64,000 nucleotides of DNA, taken from assembly GCA_964432415.1 (NCBI GenBank), contig CAYSNW010000007.1, forward strand, positions 1-64,000. Reading direction: 5' to 3'. Shown here in pieces: positions 34,902 to 42,837 of the stretch. A program made the position numbers and the translations under genes. The DNA is from JAFECT01 sp964432415. Lineage in GTDB: Bacteria > Pseudomonadota > Alphaproteobacteria > Caulobacterales > Caulobacteraceae. Position 1 is the stretch's first letter, and each line of letters begins with the position of its first letter. Below the pieces are notes generated by a model, which saw nothing but the letters and a program-made list of their open reading frames with translations, was not told the origin of the DNA and ran no database searches.

Positions 34902-35576
34902 CTAGCGGCCCGTCGCCGGTCCGCCGCCACCGCCGCCTGACCCGCCCGGCGGGGGCGGCGGCTTAGGCAGGCCGAACGGCCGCGGGACCGGCGGGGTGTC
35001 CAGCAGCGCGTCGCGGGCCTTTCGCAGCTCCTCGATGCGCTCGCGGCGCTTGCTCCAGTGGTCGTTGAAGGCGCCGATCGCCAGGCGCGCCTGATCGACG
35101 GCGCTGGGCGGTTTGGGCTCCGCCGGCGGCGGCGTTGTGGTCACGAACACGCCGGCCCCGGCCATGACCGACGTCGGCCCCGCCTTGTCTTTTTCCGCCT
35201 TCGCCGTCCCGGTGGCCGTATCAGGCCCCTTCTTCAGGGCTTCCAGATGCGATTTCACCGATCCGCCCGGCGTCGCCAGCGCCCCGAGGCGCCGCTCGAT
35301 GTCCGCGCGCAGCGCGCTCGCCGCCCCGATGATGTTGTCCGAGGTCGCAGCCGCCGCCGCGCGGCCGTGCAGCATCAGCGCTTCATAGATGTCGTCGAGC
35401 ACCTGATCCTGGCTGCGGCGCTGGCTGGCCTTGCGCAGCGCGTCGCCGATGATCATGCCCAGGATGAAGAGCAGGACCGCCATGCCGACGATCATCATCA
35501 GGTTCAGGCCGCCCACGCTGCAGCAGGCCTCTCTGTGCGGAGCAAAGGGATCGCCCGAGCCGAAATCCTGATCCAC
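34902..35576 (-). CDS. Hypothetical single-span membrane protein with Pro/Gly-rich tail
   Basis: 224 residues from a GTG at 35576 with GGGAGG five bases upstream; the longer frame to 35597 is less well supported. A membrane helix (LMMIVGMAVLLFILGMII) near the N-terminus is followed by a helical cytoplasmic or periplasmic region (DQVLDDIYEALMLHGRA), a charged linker, a second helical region (HWSKRRERIEELRKARDAL) and a Pro/Gly-rich tail. A cysteine pair (EACC) precedes the helix. No family is recognised. It lies within the tyrosine-catabolism block. Confidence 0.65.
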   Translation of the reverse strand: MDQDFGSGDPFAPHREACCSVGGLNLMMIVGMAVLLFILGMIIGDALRKASQRRSQDQVLDDIYEALMLHGRAAAAATSDNIIGAASALRADIERRLGALATPGGSVKSHLEALKKGPDTATGTAKAEKDKAGPTSVMAGAGVFVTTTPPPAEPKPPSAVDQARLAIGAFNDHWSKRRERIEELRKARDALLDTPPVPRPFGLPKPPPPPGGSGGGGGGPATGR

Positions 35577-35709
35577 CCACGCCTCCCGAAAAGCCACTGA
35601 CCGCCGAACGGCGATCTCCGACTATGGCCCCGCTGGCGCGGGCCGCAACCAAAAGGTTAACGAAAGCGGCGATTCAGCGCTCGACCGTGGCCGAAAATCC
35701 CACGGGAAT

Positions 35710-36000
35710 TCAGACCGACAGCGGCCCCGGGCGGGTGACCACGCAGCTGGCGACCGCGTCGCAGTTCTCCCGCTCGGGCAGGCAGCGCACGGTGACTTCG
35801 ATGCGCACGGCGGCGTCGGAGCCATGCTCCCACAGGTAATTGCGCTCGAACTCGACCTCGTGGCCCGAAGGCGCCACGCCCTGGTAGGTGTCGCCCCAGG
35901 GCGTGATGGCCGAAAGCTCGCGCCAGTTCAGGGAACGGGCGTGTTCCAGCTCCTCGGCGGCCAGGTGCTTCAGTTCGGTCTGGGAGATGGGCTGGTTCAT
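35710..36000 (-). CDS. Small conserved-looking protein of unknown function in the tyrosine cluster
   Basis: 96 residues from ATG 36000; an ATG four codons earlier (36012) is equally possible, and neither has a clear ribosome binding site. The sequence is soluble, with ELKHLAAEELEHARSLNW, a central ITPWGDTYQGVAPSGHEVEFER and two cysteines near the end (VRCLPERENCDAV). It starts 44 bp after the hmgA stop, so co-transcription is likely. No function can be inferred. Confidence 0.6.
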   Translation of the reverse strand: MNQPISQTELKHLAAEELEHARSLNWRELSAITPWGDTYQGVAPSGHEVEFERNYLWEHGSDAAVRIEVTVRCLPERENCDAVASCVVTRPGPLSV

Positions 36001-36043
36001 GGATTCTGGCATGGCCGGATAACGCGCGAGGCCGCGATGGGAT

Positions 36044-37180
36044 TCACCGCGGGGCCTTCCAGCTGTCGACATAGGCGGTGTTCTCCACCGCCGACGCCCC
36101 GGGGCCGACCTCCAGCGGGTCGCGGGTGTCGATCATCACGGCGTATTCGTCCGTGGCCGGCTTGGCCTGCACCAGCATGTTCTTCAGCGCCTTGGGGTGC
36201 GGCCCGTGGGTGAAGCCCGAGGGGTGGAAGGTCATCATCCCGGCGTCGATGTTGTCCCGGCTGAAGAAGTCGCCGGCGTGGTAGAACAGCACCTCGTCGA
36301 AATCGTCGTTGTTGTGGAAGAACGGGATCTTGATCGCGCCGGGATCGGTCTCGAAGGGCCGCGGCGCGAAGGTGCAGACCACGAAACGGTCCGACAGGAA
36401 GGTCGAGTGCACCGAGGGCGGCACATGGTAGCGCGCGCTCATGATCGGGCGCACGTCGCGCACGTTCAGCCGCACGGGGGCCAGGTCGCCGTGCCAGCCC
36501 ACCGCGTCCAGCGGATTGTAGGGATAGGTGGCGACCGAGACCTGGCCGCGCTTCTTGATCTCGACGGGGTAGTCGCCGGGCGCCGCCTGATGGGCGCGGA
36601 AGGCCTCGTCCATCTTCGGCGTGTCGAGGATGGCGGGGTCGAAGATGGCGTGGGGGCCGAGGATGCCGCGGTCCGGCAGGGTGTAGTGGGTGTTGGTGGC
36701 CTCGATCATCAGGATCGCGACCGGGGCTGAAGGGCTCAGCCGCCACATGGTCCCGCGCGGCAGGTAGAGGTAGTCGCCGGCCTCGAACGCGATGCGGCCG
36801 AAGTCGGTGAACAGTTCGCCGGCGCCGGAATGGACGAACAGCAGCTGGTCGCCATCGGCGTTGCGGGCGAGCGCCGGCATGGCGGCGCCGAGCTTCCAGA
36901 AGCGCACCTCGATCGATCTGTTGTGCAGCACCACCGGCGCAGCCCAGGGCGAGGCTTCGGGCGCGTCCAGGCCGTTCAGGTCGAAGGCGCGGGGGCGAAG
37001 CGGACCCTCGAAGCTGGTCCAGCCGGTGGGCGGGTTGCGGTGGTACAGGAACGCCGCCGGGCCGAAGAAGCCCTCCTTGGACATCTCCCGCTCATAGGTC
37101 CCCTCCGGCAGGTCAGCGTGGGCCTGGCGCGAATGCTGGCCTTCGGCGGCCTTGACGGGGATCCAGTTGCGTTTGGACAT
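36044..37180 (-). CDS. hmgA: Homogentisate 1,2-dioxygenase
   Basis: 378 residues from an ATG sharing one base with the preceding stop (TGATG). It opens the homogentisate ring to maleylacetoacetate using Fe(II). The cupin-fold ligands are visible: His in PFFHNNDDFDEV, Glu in the same segment, and His in SGFTHGPHP. It is shorter than the human and Pseudomonas enzymes (about 430-445 residues), as in a compact bacterial subgroup. Its context between hpd and an FAH-family gene supports the role. In-frame sequence beyond 37180 is only the shadow of the asparaginase gene. Confidence 0.88.
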   Translation of the reverse strand: MSKRNWIPVKAAEGQHSRQAHADLPEGTYEREMSKEGFFGPAAFLYHRNPPTGWTSFEGPLRPRAFDLNGLDAPEASPWAAPVVLHNRSIEVRFWKLGAAMPALARNADGDQLLFVHSGAGELFTDFGRIAFEAGDYLYLPRGTMWRLSPSAPVAILMIEATNTHYTLPDRGILGPHAIFDPAILDTPKMDEAFRAHQAAPGDYPVEIKKRGQVSVATYPYNPLDAVGWHGDLAPVRLNVRDVRPIMSARYHVPPSVHSTFLSDRFVVCTFAPRPFETDPGAIKIPFFHNNDDFDEVLFYHAGDFFSRDNIDAGMMTFHPSGFTHGPHPKALKNMLVQAKPATDEYAVMIDTRDPLEVGPGASAVENTAYVDSWKAPR

Positions 37181-38253
37181 CACGGCTCGTTCTTGAAGAT
37201 CGCGATCACGGGCTTGGACCGGCTCGACGCCTTGGCGCGGTACATGCCGGAGGTGTTGAAGCTCCAGGCCATCTGGCCGTCGGGGGTCAGGGCCACGATG
37301 CCGCCGTCGCCCTTGATGGCGCTCAGGCGCTTCTGGATCACCTCGTCGGCGGCGGCCTGCAGGCTCATGTGCTTGTATTGGACCAGGGCGCAGATCTCGC
37401 GGGCCACGGTCAGGCGGATGAAGTACTCGCCCGTGCCGGTGGCCGAGACGCCGCAGCTCTGGTTCGAGGCATAGGTGCCGGCGCCGATGATCGGGGTGTC
37501 GCCCACCCGGCCCCACTGCTTTCCGGTGGTGCCGCCGGTGGAGGTGCCGGCGGCGATATTGCCGTGCTTGTCCAAAGCAACGACGCCAACCGTGCCGAAC
37601 TTCTTGTGCTCGTCCAGCGGCGCCTGCATCGCAGCGGCCGAGGGCGCCGGCGCGCCGGCCGGACGGGCCGGGATCGGCATGTGCTTGGCCGTCAGCTCGC
37701 GCTCCAGCTCCTTCCACCGCCGCTCGGTGAAGAAGAAGGACGGATCGACCTGCTCCAGCCCCTGTTCCTTCGCAAAGGTGTCGGCCCCGTCGCCGATCAG
37801 CATGACGTGGGGCGATTTCTCCATCACCGCGCGGGCCAACGAGATCGGATGGCGCGTGCGGGTCACGCCCGCGACCGAACCGGCCTTCATGGTGGCGCCG
37901 TCCATGATCGCGGCGTCGAGCTCGTTCCTGCCCGCAGCGGTGAAGACCGCGCCGCGTCCGGCGTTGAACTTGGGATCGTCCTCGAACACCTGGATCACCG
38001 CCTCGATGGCGTCTTCGGCCGAGCCGCCGCGCTTCAGAACGTCGGAGCCGATCTGCACGGCCTTGGCCATGGCCTCGCGATAGGCCTTCTCCAGCTCCGG
38101 GGTCATGTGTTCGCGCGCGATGGTGCCGGCGCCGCCGTGGATGACGATGGCCCACTCCGGGCGCGAAGCCGCATGATGCGCGGGCTTGGCGGCGACCGAG
38201 CCGGCCAGGGTGACGGCGGCGATGGCTGCGACGATGGCGAAGGCGCGTTTCAT
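37180..38253 (-). CDS. Periplasmic isoaspartyl peptidase / L-asparaginase (Ntn-hydrolase type)
   Basis: 357 residues from ATG 38253 with GGGGA upstream. A signal peptide (MKRAFAIVAAIAAVTLAGSVAA) precedes the alpha chain (IVIHGGAGTI; NAGRGAVFTAAGRNELDA). The autoprocessing site is before the Thr of KKFGTVGVVALD, which becomes the beta-chain nucleophile. GGTTGKQWGRVGDTPIIGAGTY and the ATGTGEYF region complete the active site. It removes isoaspartyl residues from peptides or deamidates asparagine. Its position inside the tyrosine operon, with a 1-base overlap to hmgA, is unexpected. Confidence 0.9.
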   Translation of the reverse strand: MKRAFAIVAAIAAVTLAGSVAAKPAHHAASRPEWAIVIHGGAGTIAREHMTPELEKAYREAMAKAVQIGSDVLKRGGSAEDAIEAVIQVFEDDPKFNAGRGAVFTAAGRNELDAAIMDGATMKAGSVAGVTRTRHPISLARAVMEKSPHVMLIGDGADTFAKEQGLEQVDPSFFFTERRWKELERELTAKHMPIPARPAGAPAPSAAAMQAPLDEHKKFGTVGVVALDKHGNIAAGTSTGGTTGKQWGRVGDTPIIGAGTYASNQSCGVSATGTGEYFIRLTVAREICALVQYKHMSLQAAADEVIQKRLSAIKGDGGIVALTPDGQMAWSFNTSGMYRAKASSRSKPVIAIFKNEP

Positions 38254-38275
38254 GGTTGTCCCCAAGGCTCCCGAG

Positions 38276-38581
38276 TCAGGCCCCGACCATACGCCAGAGC
38301 AGGACCGCCGCCACCGCCGCGGCGACGATGAGCAGCACGATCACCAGCCGCATGCGCATGCGTTCGCGCCAGGCGGCGAGCGCCGCCTCGTCGATCCAGT
38401 AGAGTCCGGCGCCCGCCTCAACCACCACGCCCTGGCGCAACAGGGACTGCAGCCGGCGCCCGTCCAGCCGCCGTGTCGACACGAACGCCACGGCGGTTTC
38501 CGGCGAGACCGTGCCGGCGCCCTGCAGCTGGCGGATGACCCGGCGGGTTGCAGCGGCGACAGCCGCGGCGGCGGCGGTCAT
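38276..38581 (-). CDS. Small tail-anchored protein of unknown function
   Basis: 101 residues. An Ala-rich N-terminus, a compact region that looks like a small winged-helix-like fold (SPETAVAFVSTRRLDGRRLQ, SLLRQGVVVEAGAGLYWID) and a basic stretch (WRERMRMR) precede a C-terminal hydrophobic helix (LVIVLLIVAAAVAAVLLW) ending after a few residues, a tail-anchor layout. ATG overlaps the hpd stop (ATGA), so it is translationally coupled to hpd. No family is known to me; similarity to a DNA-binding fold is only by eye. Confidence 0.65.
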   Translation of the reverse strand: MTAAAAAVAAATRRVIRQLQGAGTVSPETAVAFVSTRRLDGRRLQSLLRQGVVVEAGAGLYWIDEAALAAWRERMRMRLVIVLLIVAAAVAAVLLWRMVGA

Positions 38582-39645
38582 GCGTCGACCTTGATGACGC
38601 CGCGGCGGATCTGGTCCAGCTCGATGGAGTCGAACAGGGCCTGGAAGTTGCCCTCGCCGAAGGCCTGGTTGCCCTTGCGCTGGATGATCTCGAAGAAGAT
38701 CGGGCCGAACAGGTTGCCGGTGAAAATCTGCAGCAGCAGGCCTTCCTCATCGGAGCCGTCGATCAGGATGCGGTTCTTGCGCATCCGCTCCACGTCCTCG
38801 CCGTGGCCCGGCAGGCGCTTGTCGATCAGCTCGAAATAGGTCTCGATGGTGTCCTGGAACTCGACGCCGCGGGCGCGCAGCTTCTCCACCGTGTCGAAGA
38901 TGTCGTCGGTGGCCAGGGCCAGATGCTGGATGCCCTCGCCGTTGTACTCGCGCAGGAACTCCTCGATCTGGGAGTGCTCGTCCTGGCTCTCGTTCAGCGG
39001 AATGCGGATCATCTTGTCGGGCGCGATCATCGCCTGGGAGAACAGGCCCGTGGCCTGGCCCTTGATGTCGAAGTACTTCTGCTCGGTGAAGCCGAACACC
39101 CGGGAATAGAAGCCCGACCAGGTGCGCATCTCGCCGCGCCGGACGTTGTGGGTCAGGTGGTCGAGCAGCTTCAGGCCGACGGAATTGCGCTTTTCCGCCT
39201 CGGCCGCGTCGGGAATCTGGGTCCAGCTGTCGTAGACCGTGCCGCGATCGCCATAGCGGTCGATCAGATAAAGCAGGGACCCGCCGATGCCCTGCAGCAC
39301 GCAGGCGCCCTCGCCCAGCGCCGAGGCCGAGGCGTCCGCCGCCTTGGCGCCGCGCTCCAGCGCCATGGCGTAGGCCTTCTTGGCGTCGGTGACGCGGAAG
39401 GCCATGCCGTTGGCCGAGGGGCCGTGGGCCGCGCGGAATTCGGCGGCCTGGCCGGCAGGCTCCCGGTTGACCAGCATGGTGATGTCGCCCTGCTTGTAGC
39501 GGACGATGTCCCTGGTCGGATGGGTCGCGACCGCGGTGAAGCCCAACCGTTCCAGGAGGTCGATCATCCGCGCCGGATCGGGGCTGGTGAACTCGACGAA
39601 CTCGAAGCCGTCCACGCCCAGGGGGTTGTCGATCGGGTCGCTCAT
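38578..39645 (-). CDS. hpd: 4-Hydroxyphenylpyruvate dioxygenase
   Basis: 355 residues from ATG 39645 with AAGGAG seven bases upstream. It converts 4-hydroxyphenylpyruvate to homogentisate with O2 and Fe(II). The two vicinal-oxygen-chelate halves carry the iron ligands: His in LDHLTHNVRRGEM, His in GIQHLALATDDIF, and Glu in the C-terminal IFFEIIQR. The length is normal. First gene of the tyrosine-catabolism operon; a double palindrome at 39681-39703 lies in its promoter region and a MarR gene precedes it. Confidence 0.95.
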   Translation of the reverse strand: MSDPIDNPLGVDGFEFVEFTSPDPARMIDLLERLGFTAVATHPTRDIVRYKQGDITMLVNREPAGQAAEFRAAHGPSANGMAFRVTDAKKAYAMALERGAKAADASASALGEGACVLQGIGGSLLYLIDRYGDRGTVYDSWTQIPDAAEAEKRNSVGLKLLDHLTHNVRRGEMRTWSGFYSRVFGFTEQKYFDIKGQATGLFSQAMIAPDKMIRIPLNESQDEHSQIEEFLREYNGEGIQHLALATDDIFDTVEKLRARGVEFQDTIETYFELIDKRLPGHGEDVERMRKNRILIDGSDEEGLLLQIFTGNLFGPIFFEIIQRKGNQAFGEGNFQALFDSIELDQIRRGVIKVDA

Positions 39646-39680
39646 GACGGTCTCCTTGAGGCGGGGTTCGGGGACGCGGT

Positions 39681-39703
39681 TAGTATCAAATGAAACTAGT
39701 TTC
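39681..39703. promoter_or_regulatory. Overlapping palindromes upstream of hpd, candidate MarR operator
   Basis: GAAACTAGTTTC (39692-39703) is a perfect 12-bp palindrome and overlaps TAGTATCA-AA-TGAAACTA (39681-39698, one mismatch). The half site TAGTWTC occurs twice in direct orientation as well. The block sits 36 bp upstream of the hpd ATG and 13 bp after the marR stop, where a regulator would block hpd transcription. Binding is inference. Confidence 0.5.
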
Positions 39704-39715
39704 GGCAACGAAGGG

Positions 39716-40159
39716 TCAGGCCCCGGCCGCGCGAGCGGCGGCCTCGGCCCGGCGCAGCAGGTCCTTGAAGCGGTCGACCTCCCCGGTCTCGAAACCGGCG
39801 AACAGTTCGCGCTCAAAGGCGAGGGCAGCCGGCGCCACGTCGTCGTACAGACGCAGGCCTTCGGGGGTCAGCTTCAGCCGGCGCGAGCGGCCGTCCCTGG
39901 CGTCCTGGGTCTGGGCGGCCAGGCCGCGCTCCACCAGCGCCTGGGCGGCGCGGCTGATGGTGACCTTGTCCATGGCGGTGCGCGCGATCAGCTCCAGCTG
40001 GGTGCGTTCGCCGTCCTCGGCCAGGACCGCGACCAGGCGCCATTCGGGGATCTTGAGGCCAAAGCGGCTTTCGTAGGCGCGCGCGATCACCCGGCTGACG
40101 GCGTTGGAGGCCACCGAAAGGCGGTAGGGCAGGTAGTCGTCGAGCGCGAGCCTGGACAC
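39716..40159 (-). CDS. MarR-family regulator, probable controller of tyrosine catabolism
   Basis: 147 residues with a MarR core: IPEWRLVAVLAEDGERTQLELIART, recognition helix MDKVTISRAAQALVERGLA, and wing DARDGRSRRLKLTPEG. It lies just upstream of hpd on the same strand, separated by the palindromic block. MarR-type repressors of homogentisate pathways are known in other proteobacteria, so control of hpd-hmgA by a pathway intermediate is plausible but inferred. The start MSRLALDDYLPY is at ATG 40159. Confidence 0.87.
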   Translation of the reverse strand: MSRLALDDYLPYRLSVASNAVSRVIARAYESRFGLKIPEWRLVAVLAEDGERTQLELIARTAMDKVTISRAAQALVERGLAAQTQDARDGRSRRLKLTPEGLRLYDDVAPAALAFERELFAGFETGEVDRFKDLLRRAEAAARAAGA

Positions 40160-40272
40160 GGAACGAGGGGGTGCGGCGCCGGGGAGCCCCGGTCAAGATC
40201 AAAGCCTGTTTCCCTTAGGGCCGCCGGCCTGATAGGCACGCGCTTCAGCCTTTCACAGCCTGCGGGACCGCC

Positions 40273-40851
40273 GTGCTCCGACCGCTCTACAACTGGGTGA
40301 TGCGCCGCGCCGCCGGCCCCGAGGCGCCGTTCCTGCTGTTCGCCATCTCCTTCTGCGAGGCGATCTTCCTGCCCCTGCCGCCGGACGTGGTGCTGGCGCC
40401 CATGGTGCTGACCAAGCCCGACAAGGCCTGGCGCTACGCCTTCCTGTGCATGGCGGCCTCGGTGATCGGCGGCTGCGTCAGTTACGGCCTGGGCTACTGG
40501 CTCGAGCCTTTCGCCAACCAGCTGCTGCAGATGACCGGCCGTCACATCGACATCGTCCAGTACCAGCACTGGTTCGCGACCTGGGGCGTGCTGATCATCC
40601 TGATCAAGGGGCTGCTGCCCCTCCCCTACGTCATCGTGGCCATGGCCTCGGGCCTGGCCCATTTCAGCCTGTGGCAGTTCGTGGTCGCCTCCATCGTCAC
40701 CCGCGGCGGCCGCTTCGCGCTCACCGCCTTCCTGCTCAAGCGCTATGGCCCGCAGATCCAGGAACGGATCGAGAAGAACCTGGTCCTGTCGGCGACCGTG
40801 ATCATTCTGGTCGTGGTCGCCATCCTGGCGATGCTCCACTACCTCACCTGA
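40273..40851 (+). CDS. YqaA/DedA-type (VTT-domain) membrane protein
   Basis: 192 residues from GTG 40273, with about five hydrophobic segments and the VTT/DedA-like pattern: FCEAIFLPLPPDVVLAPMVL, GGCVSYGLGYWLEP, and IILIKGLLPLPYVIVAMASGLAH with the conserved Lys-Gly and Pro. Such proteins are proposed lipid transporters or scramblases of the inner membrane. It is followed by dsbB and coq7 on the same strand and is divergent from marR. Confidence 0.87.
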   Translation: MLRPLYNWVMRRAAGPEAPFLLFAISFCEAIFLPLPPDVVLAPMVLTKPDKAWRYAFLCMAASVIGGCVSYGLGYWLEPFANQLLQMTGRHIDIVQYQHWFATWGVLIILIKGLLPLPYVIVAMASGLAHFSLWQFVVASIVTRGGRFALTAFLLKRYGPQIQERIEKNLVLSATVIILVVVAILAMLHYLT

Positions 40852-40909
40852 TCTCCGGCGCTCACAGAGCCTCGACGCGCGGCGCGGCGGCGTTTACTTG
40901 TCTCCCCTC

Positions 40910-41455
40910 ATGAAAGCCGTGCACACCCTGATCCGCTGGTGGACCGCCGTCGCCCTGGTGCTGGCCGCGGGAACCCTGCTCTTCGCCCACTGGGTCGGCG
41001 GCGAGTGGTGGGGCCTGTTCAACTTCGGCCTCGGCTACCCGCCCTGCCACCTGTGCCTGGAAGAGCGCAAGATCTACTGGATGGTGCTGGCCATCTCCGC
41101 GCCGGCGACCCTGTGGGCGGTGTTCTTCCGCTCCAAGGGCACGCCCAGGCTCGCGGCCTTCCTGCTATTTGCGGTGTTCGCGACCGGCGCGATCATCGGG
41201 ACCTACCACGCTGGGGTCGAGCTCAAGTGGTGGCCGGGTCCCCAGACCTGCTCAGGCGGCAACTCAAACTTCAACACCGACGACCTGGCCAAGCTGCTCA
41301 CTGGCTCGACCCTGCACACGCCCCAGTGCGACGTGATCACGGTCAGCTTCGCCGGCATGTCCATGGCCGCCTGGAACGCCATCGTTTCGACCGTCCTCGC
41401 CGCGATCAGCCTGATCGCCTCGATGCGGCGCAAGGACGAGCGCCGTGGCGGCTGA
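40910..41455 (+). CDS. DsbB-like disulfide bond formation protein
   Basis: 181 residues, four membrane helices. The quinone-proximal cysteine pair is in GYPPCHLCLEERKIYWM and the second periplasmic pair is formed by QTCSGG and TPQCDV, as in DsbB. It reoxidises DsbA and passes electrons to ubiquinone. ATG 40910 is chosen over the in-frame TTG 40898. The coq7 start overlaps its 3' end by 11 bp, so a quinone-dependent enzyme and a quinone biosynthesis enzyme are coupled. No dsbA is in the window. Confidence 0.9.
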   Translation: MKAVHTLIRWWTAVALVLAAGTLLFAHWVGGEWWGLFNFGLGYPPCHLCLEERKIYWMVLAISAPATLWAVFFRSKGTPRLAAFLLFAVFATGAIIGTYHAGVELKWWPGPQTCSGGNSNFNTDDLAKLLTGSTLHTPQCDVITVSFAGMSMAAWNAIVSTVLAAISLIASMRRKDERRGG

Positions 41456-42011
41456 GAGCCCGACCCCGATGCGTCCCGGCCGGGGCGCGGTGCGGCGACG
41501 CCTGGCCGAAATTCTTCGGGTCGATCACGCGGGCGAACTGGGCGCGGTCTCCATCTACCGGGGTCAGCGGGCGGTGTTCGACGCCGTGCAGGGCCGCGAA
41601 AAGATCGCGGGCGATCTGGCCGAGATGGAGGCGCACGAGCAGGTTCATCTGGGCCGCTTCGACGAGCTACTGACCGAACATGGCGTGCGGCCGACCCTGA
41701 TGGCGCCCTTCTGGCGGGTGGCGGGCTTTGCGCTCGGCGCCGGCACCGCCCTGATGGGCGAGAAGGCCGCGCACGCCTGCACCGAGGCGGTGGAAACGGT
41801 CATCGAGGCCCACTACGCCGGCCAGATCGAGGAACTGGCCAGGCGCAAGCCGGAACTAGCCGCCGAACTGACCCGTTTCCGCGACGACGAGCTGGCCCAC
41901 CGCGACAAGGCGATCGAGGAGGGCGCGCGCGAGGCGCCGGGCTATGGCGCGCTCTCCGCCCTGATCCGGGCCGGCTGCCGCGCCGCCATCAAGATCAGTG
42001 AGAAGGTCTGA
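41445..42011 (+). CDS. coq7: Coq7-type 2-polyprenyl-3-methyl-6-methoxy-1,4-benzoquinol hydroxylase
   Basis: 188 residues from a GTG inside the end of dsbB. A ferritin-like di-iron monooxygenase: iron ligands in ILRVDHAGELGAV, EMEAHEQVHLGRF, VETVIEAHYAGQIEEL and RDDELAHRD (the ExxH motifs). It performs the penultimate hydroxylation in ubiquinone biosynthesis at the membrane, replacing UbiF found in gammaproteobacteria. The length is normal for the family. Confidence 0.94.
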   Translation: MAAESPTPMRPGRGAVRRRLAEILRVDHAGELGAVSIYRGQRAVFDAVQGREKIAGDLAEMEAHEQVHLGRFDELLTEHGVRPTLMAPFWRVAGFALGAGTALMGEKAAHACTEAVETVIEAHYAGQIEELARRKPELAAELTRFRDDELAHRDKAIEEGAREAPGYGALSALIRAGCRAAIKISEKV

Positions 42012-42105
42012 CGTCTTTCGGCCCTGTTCGCGGGCCAGAAACCTTGACCGTAGTTTCCGCGTTCTTCTGTACGAACCCGACATTTCGGTCCGAAGGACCC
42101 AGCCC

Positions 42106-42642
42106 ATGAAACGTCTGATCCCGCTCCTGCCGCTCGTCCTGCTCGCCGCCTGCGAGACTACTCAGGGTCCGCCGCCCCCGCCCCACCGCGCCGCGCCGCC
42201 GCCGGCGGCCTCGGGCCCGGCCGATGAGCTGGCGGCCTTCGCCTGGTCCTCGCAGACGGGGACCAACGGCATTGTCGGCACGGTCGGCTGGCGCACCAAG
42301 GCCTCGGCCTACAGCTGCGCGGGCGGCTCGGTCGGCCTGACCCCGGACGCGCCCGCCTCGGCGCGGCGCACCGAGAAGCTCTACGGCTCCAGCGAGCACG
42401 CGGTGGACACGCTTGCGGCCGTGCGCGCCCGCTCCGCCGGCGAGGCGGCCCCGGCCTACGGCGAATATGTGCGCAGCGCCAGGTGCGGCGACGACGGACG
42501 CTTCGCCTTCACCGACCTGCCCGATGGCTCCTGGTTCCTGATCGTGCGCGCGCACCCGCTGAAGGGCGCGGGCGAGGAGATGGTGATCATGCAGCGGGTG
42601 GAGACCGGCGGCGGCGCGACGCGGACGCTGGCCCTCCACTGA
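42106..42642 (+). CDS. Hypothetical lipoprotein
   Basis: 178 residues. The N-terminus MKRLIPLLPLVLLAACETT is a type II signal peptide with lipobox LAAC. A Pro-rich linker precedes a compact domain containing two cysteines (SAYSCAGG and SARCGDDG) and the phrase GRFAFTDLPDGSWFLIVRAHP, which resembles the carboxypeptidase-regulatory (transthyretin-like) folds. AAGGA precedes the ATG. Membrane-anchored envelope protein of unknown role. Confidence 0.8.
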   Translation: MKRLIPLLPLVLLAACETTQGPPPPPHRAAPPPAASGPADELAAFAWSSQTGTNGIVGTVGWRTKASAYSCAGGSVGLTPDAPASARRTEKLYGSSEHAVDTLAAVRARSAGEAAPAYGEYVRSARCGDDGRFAFTDLPDGSWFLIVRAHPLKGAGEEMVIMQRVETGGGATRTLALH

Positions 42643-42652
42643 GGCAGCGCCC

Positions 42653-42778
42653 TCAGTCGTCGAAGCGGGAGCCCATGCGGCGGCGGGGTCCCGAAACCTT
42701 GCGCCAGCGCGTCATGACGGGGCCGGAGACGGCCCAGACCAGCACCGCCACGGCGGCGAACATCATCGCAGTCAGCAT
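42653..42778 (-). CDS. 41-residue single-span membrane protein (too short for usual ORF cut-offs)
   Basis: The reading frame starts MLTAMMFAAVAVLVWAVSG and continues with a basic tail VMTRWRKVSGPRRRMGSRFDD. One N-terminal membrane helix and a positively charged cytoplasmic tail are predicted. GGAGGGGGCG immediately before the ATG is one of the best ribosome binding sites in the window. It lies between a convergent lipoprotein gene (10 bp) and the same-strand gene at 42838, 59 bp upstream, so it may share that transcript. Function unknown. Confidence 0.6.
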   Translation of the reverse strand: MLTAMMFAAVAVLVWAVSGPVMTRWRKVSGPRRRMGSRFDD

Positions 42779-42837
42779 CGCCCCCTCCGGCGTCGGGTTA
42801 ACGAGACCTTACCGACTACAGAATTCCTGGCCGGGAG

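Noticed and set aside
37183..38155. In-frame upstream extension of hmgA through the asparaginase gene
   Set aside because: The extension is the out-of-frame reading of the asparaginase; the dioxygenase begins at MSKRNWIPV at 37180.
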